From Nematostella vectensis (taxonomy: Eukaryota; Cnidaria; Anthozoa; Actiniaria; Edwardsiidae), in contig NC_064044.1 in NCBI RefSeq assembly GCF_932526225.1, forward strand, positions 1,371,001 through 1,435,000: a DNA stretch of 64,000 nt, given 5' to 3'. The notes under the pieces were generated by a model. The model saw nothing but the letters and a program-made list of their open reading frames with translations. It was not told the DNA's origin and did not search any database. This document shows, piece by piece, positions 13,737-22,300 of the stretch (the stretch's first letter is position 1; each line of letters opens with the position of its first letter). The position numbers and the translations under genes are program-made.

Positions 13737-14205
13737 GGATCCTGAACAAAGCATGAGCACATCAAAGATGCTGAGAGTACATAAAAATGTCCCTATACCT
13801 TCTTTTTATGTCATGACACACCAAGAACAGTATAATTAAGTATCGATATTTAAAAAAAAATTAAGAAAAAAAAATAGGCCATCAGCGGGAATCGATCCTG
13901 GGTCGCTGCGTTAGTAGTCAAGTGCCCGCAACGAAAGACTAACGTGGCATTGCTGAAGGGAATTGTAATGAAAATTACTTTTAATACTATTGGTATCGTA
14001 AACTATCCCAAGCAAAGTCACCATCGAACTGGAGGTTACATTCGGGAAAAGCCTCAGGGTTACATTCGGGAATTTGTTTTACGAGTGTAACCTCCAAAAG
14101 ATTACAATCGATAATTTTTTTCCGAATGTAAATTCCAAAAAGTAATCTACATAATCAAGATATCCAAGGCATCTAGTTAGTTCTTGTGTGCATAAAATAT
14201 GTACA
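13737..14205 (+). repeat. Short monomer 6
   Basis: Standard short haplotype (CGATCCTGGG, CATCGAACTGG, AGATATCC). The junction reads TAATCTACATAATC, a private change, and the right end has CAAGGCATC. Confidence 0.95.
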
Positions 14206-15297
14206 GGATCCTGAACAAAGCATGAGCACATCAAAGGTGCTGAGAGTACATAAAAATGTCCCTATACCTTCTTTTTATGTCATGACACACCAAGAACAGT
14301 ATAATTAAGTATCGATATTTAAAAAAAAAATAAAGAAACAAAAATAGGCTGTCAGCGGGAATCGAACCCGGGTCGCTGCGTTAGTAGTCAAGTGCCCGCA
14401 ACGAAAGACTAACGTGGCATTGCTGAAGGGAATTGTAATGAAAATTACTTTTAATACTATTGGTATCGTAAACTATCCCAAGCAAAGTCACCATCGGACT
14501 GGAGGTTACATTCGGGAAAAGCTTCAGGGTTACATTCGGGAATTTGTTTTACGAGTGTAACCTCCAAAAGGTTACAATCGATAATTTTTTTTCCGAATGT
14601 AAATTCCAAAAAGTAACATTAGGAAAAATAAAACAGTATACTCGGAAAAAAAGGTATATCAATCTATCGAGCGCTATGCTCTATGTTAGAATCTACTTAA
14701 TCAAGTTATCCAAGGAATCTAGTTAGTTCTTGTGTGCATAAAATATGTACAGGATCCTGAACAAAGCATGAGCACATCAAAGATGCTGAGAGTACATAAA
14801 AATGTCCCTATACCTTCTTTTTATGTCATGACACACCAAGAACAGTATAATTAAGTATCGATATTTAAAAAAAAAATAAAGAAAAAAAAATAGGCTATCA
14901 GCAAGAATCGAACCCGGGTAGCTGCGTTAGTAGTCAAGTGCCCGCAACGAAAGACTAACGTGGCATTGCTGAAGGGAATTGTTATGAAAATTACTTTTAA
15001 TTCTATTGGTATCGTAAACTATCCCAAGCAAAGTCACTATCGGACTGGAGGTTACATTCGGGAAAAGCTTCAGGGTTACAATCGGGAATTTGTTTTACGA
15101 GTGTAACCTCCAAAAGGTTACAATCGATAATTTTTTTTTCCGAATGTAAATTCCAAAAAGTAACATTAGGAAAAATAAAACAGTATACTCGGAAAAAAGG
15201 TATATCAATCTATCGAGTGCTATGCTCTATGATAGAATCTACTTAATCAAGTTATCCAAGGCATCTAGTTAGTTCTTGTGTGCATAAAATATGTACA

Positions 15298-15767
15298 GGA
15301 TCCTGAACAAAGCATGAGCACATCAAAGATGCTGAGAGTACATAAAAATGTCCCTATACCTTCTTTTTATGTCATGACACACCAAGAACAGTATAATTAA
15401 GTATCGATATTAAAAAAAAAAATAAGAAAAAAAAATAGGCTATCAGCGGGAATCGATCCTGGGACGCTGCGTTAGTAGTCAAGTGCCCGCAACGAAAGAC
15501 TAACGTGGCATTGCTGAAGGGAATTGTAATGAAAATTACTTTTAATACTATTGGTATCGTAAACTATCCCAAGCAAAGTCACCATCGAACTGGAGGTTAC
15601 ATTCGGGAAAAGCTTCAGGGTTACATTCGGGAATTTGTTTTACGAGTGTAACCTCCAAAAGGTTACAATCGATAATTTTTTTTCCGAATGTAAATTCCAA
15701 AAAGTAATCTACTTAATCAAGATATCCAAGGAATCTAGTTAGTTCTTGTGTGCATAAAATATGTACA
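15298..15767 (+). repeat. Short monomer 7
   Basis: Standard short haplotype. It shares CTGGGACGCTGCG with the short unit ending at 16784, supporting the 1,017-bp dimer duplication. Confidence 0.95.
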
Positions 15768-16314
15768 GGATCCTGAACAAAGCATGAGCACATCAAAGAT
15801 GCTGAGAGTACATAAAAATGTCCCTATACCTTCTTTTTATGTCATGACACACCAAGAACAGTATAATTAAGTATCGATATTTAAAAAAAAAAATAAAGAA
15901 AAAAAAATAGGCTGTCAGCGGGAATCGAACCCGGGTCGCTGCGTTAGTAGTCAAGTGCCCGCAACGAAAGACTAACGTGGCATTGCTGTATGGAATTGTA
16001 ATGAAAATTACTTTTAATACTATTGGTATCGTAAACTATCCCAAGCAAAGTCACCATCGGACTGGAGGTTACATTCGGGAAAAGATTCAGGGTTACATTC
16101 GGGAATTTGTTTTACGAGTGTAACCTCCAAAAGGTTACAATCGATAATTTTTTTTCCGAATGTAAATTCCAAAAAGTAACATTAGGAAAAATAAAACAGT
16201 ATACTCGGAAAAAATTTTATATCAATCTATCGAGCGCTATGCTCTATGTTAGAATCTACTTAATCAAGTTATCCAAGGAATCTAGTTAGTTCTTGTGTGC
16301 ATAAAATATGTACA

Positions 16315-16784
16315 GGATCCTGAACAAAGCATGAGCACATCAAAGATGCTGAGAGTACATAAAAATGTCCCTATACCTTCTTTTTATGTCATGACACACC
16401 AAGAACAGTATAATTAAGTATCGATATTTAAAAAAAAAATAAGAAAAAAAAATAGGCTATCAGCGGGAATCGATCCTGGGACGCTGCGTTAGTAGTCAAG
16501 TGCCCGCAACGAAAGACTAACGTGGCATTGCTGAAGGGAATTGTAATGAAAATTACTTTTAATACTATTGGTATCGTAAACTATCCCAAGCAAAGTCACC
16601 ATCGAACTGGAGGTTACATTCGGGAAAAGCTTCAGAGTTACATTCGGGAATTTGTTTTACGAGTGTAACCTCCAAAAGGTTACACTCGATAATTTTTTTT
16701 CCGAATGTAAATTCCAAAAAGTAATCTACTTAATCAAGATATCCAAGGAATCTAGTTAGTTCTTGTGTGCATAAAATATGTACA
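16315..16784 (+). repeat. Short monomer 8
   Basis: Standard short haplotype with CTGGGACGCTGCG. Private changes include TTCAGAGTTAC and GGTTACACTCG in the GTTAC block. Confidence 0.95.
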
Positions 16785-17329
16785 GGATCCTGAACAAAGC
16801 ATGAGCACATCAAAGATGCTGAGAGTACATAAAAATGTCCCTATACCTTCTTTTTATGTCATGACACACCAAGAACAGTATAATTAAGTATCGATATTTA
16901 AAAAAAAATAAAGAAAAACAAATAGGCTGTCAGCGGGAATCGAACCCGGGTCGCTGCGTTAGTAGTCAAGTGCCCGCAACGAAAGACTAACGTGGCATTG
17001 CTGAAGGGAATTGTAATGAAAATTACTTTTAATACTATTGGTATCGTAAACTATCCCAAGCAAAGTCACCATCGGACTGGAGGTTACATTCGGGAAAAGC
17101 TTCAGGGTTACATTCGGGAATTTGTTTTACGAGTGTAACCTCCAAAAGGTTACAATCGATAATTTTTTTTCCGAATGTAAATTCCAAAAAGTAACATTAG
17201 GAAAAATAAAACAGTATACTCGGAAAACAAGGTATATCAATCTATCGAGCGCTATGCTCTATGTTAGAATCTACTTAATCAAGTTATCCAAGGAATCTAG
17301 TTAGTTCTTGTGTGCATAAAATATGTACA

Positions 17330-17799
17330 GGATCCTGAACAAAGCATGAGCACATCAAAGATGCTGAGAGTACATAAAAATGTCCCTATACCTTCTTGTT
17401 ATGTCATGACACACCAAGAACAGTATTAGTAAGCATCGATATTTAAAAAAAAAATAAAGAAAGAAAAATAGGCTAGCAGCGGGAATCGAACCCGGGTCGC
17501 TGCGTTAGTAGTCAAGTGCCCGCAACGAAAGACTAACGTGGCATTGCTGAAGGGAATTGTAATGAAAATTACTTTTAATACTATTGGTATCGTAAACTAT
17601 CCCAAGCAAAGTCACCATCGAACTGGAGGTTACATTCGGGAAAAGCTTCAGGGTTACATTCTGGAATTTGTTTTACGAGTGTAACCTCCAAAAGGTTACA
17701 ATCGATAATTTTTTTCCGAATGTAAATTCCAAAAAGTAATCTACTTAATCAAGATATCCAAGGAATCTAGTTAGTTCTTGTGTGCATAAAATATGTACA
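17330..17799 (+). repeat. Short monomer 9
   Basis: It has the 75-bp deletion, CATCGAACTGG and AGATATCC, but an intact box B (CGAACCCGGG) and the GTATTAGTAAGCATCG marker. It is a hybrid of short and full haplotypes. Confidence 0.95.
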
Positions 17800-17807
17800 G
17801 GATCCTG
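17798..17807. repeat. Perfect 10-bp palindrome CAGGATCCTG (register mark)
   Basis: CAGGATCCTG is self-complementary and present once per monomer, so a BamHI digest would give a ladder at about 546 bp. It is intact at its GGATCC core in 116 of 119 units. Changes are at 1555 (AGATCC), 45869 (GGATCG) and 52923 (GGTTCC). Units with TACTGGATCC (e.g. 9682, 12175, 19363, 20376, 28488, 32858, 33871) lose only the flanking palindrome. Confidence 0.9.
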
Positions 17808-17903
17808 AACAAAGCATGAGCACATCAAAGATGCTGAGAGTACATAAAAATGTCCCTATACCTTCTTTTTATGTCATGACACACCAAGAACAGTATAATT
17901 AAG

Positions 17904-17911
17904 TATCGATA
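17904..17911. repeat. TATCGATA palindrome beside the A-tract
   Basis: A perfect 8-bp palindrome (ClaI-type core) precedes the A-tract in most monomers. Variants include GTATCGTTATT (569, 2751) and GTATTGATATT (about 2205, 56301, 60661). No function is assigned. Confidence 0.7.
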
Positions 17912-17914
17912 TTT

Positions 17915-17940
17915 AAAAAAAAAAATAAAGAAAAAAAAAA
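17915..17940 (-). terminator. A-tract; T-run on minus strand = candidate Pol III terminator
   Basis: On the plus strand this is A11-T-AAA-G-A10. Read on the minus strand it is a run of ten T starting two bases after the 3' end of the tRNA-like element, followed by further T-runs. RNA polymerase III is known to terminate at runs of four or more T, so position and strand fit a terminator for the tRNA-like unit. The tract is the most length-variable part of the monomer. At 45981-45993 it collapses to a single A-run with the TAAAG core missing, yet still gives a T-run on the minus strand. Confidence 0.6.
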
Positions 17941-17953
17941 TAGGCTGTCAGCG

Positions 17954-17964
17954 GGAATCGAACC
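17954..17964 (-). promoter_or_regulatory. Box B (TFIIIC binding site consensus)
   Basis: The minus strand reads GGTTCGATTCC, an exact match to the GGTTCGANTCC box B consensus of Pol III genes, at the correct place in the T-arm. In a real tRNA or tRNA-derived SINE this recruits TFIIIC. Lesions at normally invariant bases occur in groups of monomers (see findings), so perhaps a quarter to a third of copies are expected to bind weakly. Binding is inferred, not shown. Confidence 0.7.
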
Positions 17965-17974
17965 CGGGTCGCTG

Positions 17975-18010
17975 CGTTAGTAGTCAAGTGCCCGCAACGA
18001 AAGACTAACG
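17975..18010. repeat. 7-bp perfect inverted repeat CGTTAGT/ACTAACG inside tRNA-like element
   Basis: CGTTAGT (17975-17981) and ACTAACG (18004-18010) are exact complements around a 22-nt loop. In tRNA numbering on the minus strand this pairs positions 5-11 with 34-40, which conflicts with the cloverleaf. A transcript could thus fold into an alternative hairpin. The two arms are present in nearly all monomers; GTTATTAG at about 20006, 33500 and 52010 breaks one arm. Confidence 0.65.
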
Positions 18011-18096
18011 TGGCATTGCTGAAGGGAATTGTAATGAAAATTACTTTTAATACTATTGGTATCGTAAACTATCCCAAGCAAAGTCACCATCGGACT

Positions 18097-18161
18097 GGAG
18101 GTTACATTCGGGAAAAGCTTCAGGGTTACATTCGGGAATTTGTTTTACGAGTGTAACCTCC
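18097..18161. repeat. 14-bp inverted repeat (one mismatch), 37-nt loop
   Basis: GGAGGTTACATTCG at 18097-18110 pairs with CGAGTGTAACCTCC at 18148-18161 at 13 of 14 positions. The single mismatch lies at the same place in nearly all copies. It could extrude as a cruciform or form a hairpin in a transcript. The loop contains the second direct motif. Confidence 0.75.
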
Positions 18162-18215
18162 AAAAGGTTACAATCGATAATTTTTTTCCGAATGTAAATT
18201 CCAAAAAGTAACATT
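18097..18215. repeat. Cluster of six GTTAC/GTAAC motifs
   Basis: Within about 120 bp the core GTTACATTCGG recurs in both orientations: GGAGGTTACATTCGGGAA (18097), GGGTTACATTCGGGAA (18123), inverted CGAGTGTAACCTCC (18148), GGTTACAATCGAT (18166), inverted TTCCGAATGTAAATTCC (18186), inverted AGTAACATT (18207). Core spacings are roughly 24, 27, 16, 25 and 15 bp. This internal repetition looks like an older duplication inside the monomer or a clustered protein-binding site. I do not recognise a known factor. Confidence 0.75.
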
Positions 18216-18263
18216 AGGAAAAATAAAACAGTATACTCGGAAAAAAAGGTATATCAATCTATC

Positions 18264-18276
18264 GAGCGCTATGCTC
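18264..18276. repeat. GAGC/GCTC mini-hairpin within the deletable segment
   Basis: GAGCGCTATGCTC contains a 4-bp inverted repeat around a 5-nt loop and an AGCGCT palindrome. It lies inside the 75-bp segment missing from short monomers. Recurrent variants are CTATACTCTATC (e.g. 390, 7425, 18820, 27320, 31690, 35980) and GCTAAGCTC (53387, 56116, 59386, 63207). Confidence 0.5.
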
Positions 18277-18892
18277 TATGTTAGAATCTACTTAATCAAG
18301 TTATCCAAGGAATCTAGTTAGTTCTTGTGTGCATAAAATATGTACAGGATCCTGAAGAAAGCATGAGCACATCAAAGATGCTGAGAGTACATAAAAATGT
18401 CCCTATACCTTCTTTTTATGTCATGACACACCAAGAACAGTATAATTAAGTATCGATATTTAAAAAAAAAATAAAGAAAAAAAAATAGGCTATCAGCAAG
18501 AATCGAACCCGGGTAGCTGCGTTAGTAGTCAAGTGCCCGCAACGGAAGACTAACGTGGCATTGCTGAAGGGAATTGTAATGAAAATTACTTTTAATTCTA
18601 TTGGTATCGTAAACTATCCCAAGCAAAGTCACCATCGGACTGGAGGTTACATTCGGGAAAAGCCTCAGGGTTACATTCGGGAATTTGTTTTACGAGTGTA
18701 ACCTCCAAAAGGTTACAATCGATAATTTTTTTTCCGAATGTAAATTCCAAAAAGTAACATTAGGAAAAATAAAACAGTATACTCGGAAAAAAAGGTATAT
18801 CAATCTATCGAGCGCTATACTCTATCTTAGAATCTACTTAATCAAGTTATCCAAGGAATCTAGTTAGTTCTTGTGTGCATAAAATATGTACA

Positions 18893-19362
18893 GGATCCTG
18901 AACAAAGCATGAGCACATCAAAGATGCTGAGAGTACATAAAAATGTCCCTATACCTTCTTTTTATGTCATGACACACCAAGAACAGTATTAGTAAGCATC
19001 GATATTTAAAAAAAAAATAAAGAAAGAAAAATAGGCTAGCAGCGGGAATCGAACCCGGGTCGCTGCGTTAGTAGTCAAGTGCCCGCAACGAAAGACTAAC
19101 GTGGCATTGCTGAAGGGAATTGTAATGAAAATTACTTTTAATACTATTGGTATCGTAAACTATCCCAAGCAAAGTCACCATCGAACTGGAGGTTACATTC
19201 GGGAAAAGCTTCAGGGTTACATTCGGTAATTTGTTTTACGAGTGTAACCTTCAAAAGGTTACAATCGATAATTTTTTTCCGAATGTAAATTCCAAAAAGT
19301 AATCTACTTAATCAAGATATCCAAGGAATCTAGTTAGTTCTTGTGTGCATAAAATATGTACT
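18893..19362 (+). repeat. Short monomer 10 (left host of copy A)
   Basis: It has the 75-bp deletion and carries CGGTAATTTG and ACCTTCAAAAGG. Its bases 19082-19361 are identical, by eye, to 25475-25754 in short monomer 12, and these two tracts flank the 6.2-kb copy A block. See the separate entries. Confidence 0.95.
19082..19361 (+). repeat. 280-bp direct repeat flanking copy A, left
   Basis: By eye this is identical to 25475-25754 (offset 6,393). It includes the rare CGGTAATTTG and ACCTTCAAAAGG variants and the 75-bp-deletion junction. It ends where the left block boundary must lie. Confidence 0.88.
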
Positions 19363-22300
19363 GGATCCTGAACAAAGCGTGAGCACATCAAAGATGCTGA
19401 GAGTACATAAAAATGTCCCTATACCTTCTTTTTATGTCATGACACACCAAGAACAGTATAATTAAGTATCGATATTTAAAAAAAAATTAAGAAAAAAAAA
19501 TAGGCTATCAGCGGGAATCGATCCTGGGTTGCTGCGTTAGTAGTCAAGTGCCCGCAACGAAATACTAACGTGGCATTGCTGAATTTGTAATGAAAATTAC
19601 TTTTAATACTATTGGTATCGTAAACTATCCCAAGCAAAGTCACCATCGAACTGGAGGTTACATTCGGGAAAATCTTCAGGGTTACATTCGGGAATTTGTT
19701 TTACGAGTGTTACCTCCAAAAGGTTAGAATCGATAATTTTTTTTCCGAAAGTAAATTCCAAAAAGTAATCTACTTAATGAAGATATCCAAGGAATCTAGT
19801 TAGTTCTTGTGTGCATAAAATATGTACAGGATCCTGAACAAAGCATGAGCACATCAAAGATGCTGAGAGTACATAAAAATGTCCCTATACCTTCTTTTTA
19901 TGTCATGACACACCAAGAACAGTATAATTAAGTATCGATATTTCAAAAAAAAAATAAAGAAAAAAAAATAGGCTGTCAGCGGGAATCGAACCCGGGTCGC
20001 TGCGTTATTAGTCAAGTGCCCGCAACAAAAGACCAACGTGGCATTGCTGAAGGGAATTGTAATGAAAAATACTTTTATTACTATTGGTATCGTAAACTAT
20101 CCCAAGCAAAGTCACCATCGGACTGGAAGTTACATTCGTGAAAAGCTTCAGGGTTACATTCGGGAATTTGTTTTACGAGTGTAACCTCCAAAAGGTTACA
20201 ATCGATAATTTTTTTTCCGAATGTAAATTCCAAAAAGTAACATTAGGAAAAATAAAATAGTATACACGGAAAAAAAGGTATATCAATCTATCGAGCGCTA
20301 TGCTCTATGTTGGAATCTACTTAATCAAGTTATCCAAGGAATCTAGTTAGTTCTTGTGTGCATAAAATATGTACTGGATCCTGAACAAAGCATGAGCACA
20401 TCAAAGATGCTGAGAGTACATAAAAATGTCCCTATACCTTCTTTTTATGTCATGACACACCAAGAACAGTATAATTAAGTATCGATATTTAAAAAAAATT
20501 AAGAAAAAAAAATAGGCTATCAGCGGGAATCGATCGTGGGACGCTGCGTTAGTAGTCAAGTGCCCGCAACGAAAGACTAACGTGGCATTGCTGAAGGAAA
20601 TTGTAATGAAAATTACTTTTAATACTATTGGTATCGTAAACTATCCCAAGCAAAGTCACCATCGGACTGGAGGTTACATTCGGGAAAAGCTTCAGGGTTA
20701 CATTCGGGAATTTGTTTTACGAGTGTAACCTCCAAAAGGTTACAATCGATAATTTTTTTTCCGAATGTAAATTCCAAAAAGTAACATCAGGAAAAATAAA
20801 ACAGTATACTCGGAAAAAAAGGTATATCAATCTATCGAGCGCTATGCTTTATGTTAGAATCTACTTAATCAAGTTATCCAAGGGATCTAGTTAGTTCTTG
20901 TGTGCATAAAATATGTACAGGATCCTGAACAAAGCATGAGCACATCAAAGATGCTGAGAGTACATAAAAATGTCCCTATACCTTCTTTTTATGTCATGAC
21001 ACACCAAGAACAGTATAATTAAGTATCGATATTTAAAAAAAAAAATAAAGAAAAAAAAATAGGCTGTCAGCGGGAATCGAACCCGGGTCGCTGCGTTAGT
21101 AGTCAAGTGCCCGCAACGAAAGACTAACGTGGCATTGCTGAAGGGAATTGTAATGAAAATTACTTTTAATACTATTGGTATCGTAAACTATCCCAAGCAA
21201 AGTCACCATCGGACTGGAGGTTACATTCGGGAAAAGCTTCAGGGTTACATTCGGGAATTTGTTTTACGAGTGTAACCTCCAAAAGGTTACAATCAATAAT
21301 TTTTTTCCGAATGTAAATTCCAAAAAGTAACATTAGGAAAAATAAAACAGTATACTAGGAAAAAAAGGTATATCAATCTATCGAGCGCTATGCTTTATGT
21401 TAGAATCTACTTAATCAAGTTATCCAAGGAATCTAGTTAGTTCTTGTGTGCATAAAATATGTACAGGATCCTGAACAAAGCATGAGCACATCAAAGATGC
21501 TGAGAGTACATAAAAATGTCCCTATACCTTTTTTTATGTCATGACACACCAAGAACAGTATAATTAAGTATCGATATTTAAAAAAAGAAATAAAGAAAAA
21601 AAAATAGGCTATCAGCGGGAATCGAACCCGGTTCGCTGCGTTAGTAGTCAAGTGCCCGCAACGAAAGACTAACGTGGCATTGCTGAAGGAATTGTAATGA
21701 AAATTACTTTTAATACTATTGGTATCGTAAACTATCCCAAGCAAAGTCACCATCGGACTGGAGGTTACATTCGGGAAAAGCTTCAGGGTTACATTCGGGA
21801 ATTTGTTTTACGAGTGTAACCTCCAAAAGGTTACAATCAATAATTTTTTTCCGAATGTAAATTCCAAAAAGTAACATTAGGAAAAATAAAACAGTATACT
21901 CGAAAAAAAAAGGTATATCAATCTATCGAGCGCTATGCTTTATGTTAGAATCTACTTAATCAAGTTATCCAAGGAATCTAGTTAGTTCTTGTGTGCATAA
22001 AATATGTACAGGATCCTGAACAAAGCATGAGCACATCAAAGATGCTGAGAGTACATAAAAATGTCCCTATACCTTCTTTTTATGTCATGACACACCAAGA
22101 ACAGTATAATTAAGTATCGATATTTAAAAAAAAAATAAAGAAAAAAAAATAGGCTATCAGCAAGAATCGAACACGGGTCGCTGCGTTAGTAGTCAAGTGC
22201 CCGCAACGAAAGACTAACGTGGCATTGCTGAAGGGAATTGTAATGAAAATTACGTTTAATTCTATTGGTATCGTAAACTATCCCAAGCAAAGTCACCATC

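Larger units (their letters stand above)
17943..18014 (-). pseudogene. tRNA-derived element (tRNA-like pseudogene / Pol III promoter)
   Basis: On the minus strand these 72 nt fit the tRNA segment plan exactly: 7-nt acceptor, TAG at 8-10, 4-bp D-stem (GTCT/GGGC with G-U pairs), 8-nt D-loop, 5-nt arm, 7-nt loop CTACTAA with T33, 4-nt variable region, T-arm CCGGG-TTCGATT-CCCGC, acceptor strand, discriminator. The T-stem pairs 4 of 5 and the D-stem 4 of 4. The anticodon stem pairs only 2 of 5 and the acceptor 2-3 of 7, so a functional tRNA is unlikely; the nominal anticodon ACT is not informative. Box B is perfect; box A (TAGTCTTTCG) is poor. I infer a tRNA-derived relic retaining a TFIIIC site. 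About 119 complete copies occur, one per monomer, all on the minus strand. Confidence 0.72.
17800..18346 (+). repeat. Representative full-length monomer (547 bp)
   Basis: I use this unit as the map of the monomer because it carries consensus bases at nearly all variable positions. Order: BamHI palindrome (17798-17807); conserved stretch to 17903; TATCGATA palindrome (17904-17911); A-tract (17915-17940); minus-strand tRNA-like element (17943-18014); linker with TTAATACTATTGG; GTTAC motif block (18097-18215); AT-rich segment with the GAGC/GCTC hairpin (18264-18276); CTAGTTAGTTCTTGTG tail. Hand count gives about 195 G+C of 547 (36%) and 19 CpG. The other full monomers follow the same plan. Confidence 0.93.
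11086..19362 (+). repeat. Higher-order domain: F-F-S trimers and F-S dimers
   Basis: Full (F, about 546 bp) and short (S, about 470 bp) monomers alternate regularly. Between S-type sites 11086, 12645, 14206 and 15768 the period is 1,559-1,562 bp (F-F-S). Sites 15768, 16785 and 17800 give 1,015-1,017 bp (F-S). Sites 17800 to 19363 return to 1,563 bp (F-F-S). The variant AAAGAAACAAAAATAGG at about 11213, 12772 and 14333, and GTATTAGTAAGCATCG near 17424 and 18989, confirm the trimer phase. Confidence 0.9.

Noticed and set aside
17122-17304. Recurrent 60-residue open frame per monomer (starting FYECNLQKVT, ending KLSKESS)
   Set aside because: It starts at TTG rather than ATG, recurs only because the monomers are near identical, and is broken by T-run length changes and by the 75-bp deletion in many units. 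The composition is low-complexity translated satellite. No family is recognised.
17915-17940. Polyadenylated SINE tails marking retroposed copies
   Set aside because: The A-tract lies next to the 3' end of the tRNA-like element on the opposite strand and recurs in fixed register. There are no target-site duplications around single units, so tandem amplification, not retroposition, explains the copies.
17943-18014. A functional tRNA gene, possibly Ser by the ACT loop triplet
   Set aside because: Acceptor and anticodon stems do not pair, the long variable arm of a Ser tRNA is missing, and A34 with T35/T36-region context is not convincing. I keep it only as a tRNA-derived relic.
17820-18015. 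Hammerhead ribozyme, as in some other satellites
   Set aside because: The CGAAA string in the tRNA-like region and CTGAGAG nearby suggested one, but neither strand has CTGANGA correctly placed before GAAA with pairing stems.
17905-18178. Two ATCGAT sites spaced about half a monomer apart, hinting at an ancestral dimer
   Set aside because: The spacing is 268 and 279 bp, but flanking sequences of the two halves show no similarity beyond the hexamer.
21433-21753. Longest minus-strand frame (about 106 residues; also 34928-35248)
   Set aside because: It runs through the T-tract (poly-Phe stretch) and the tRNA-like element and depends on a private length change in the A-tract. The second copy is simply the duplicated block.
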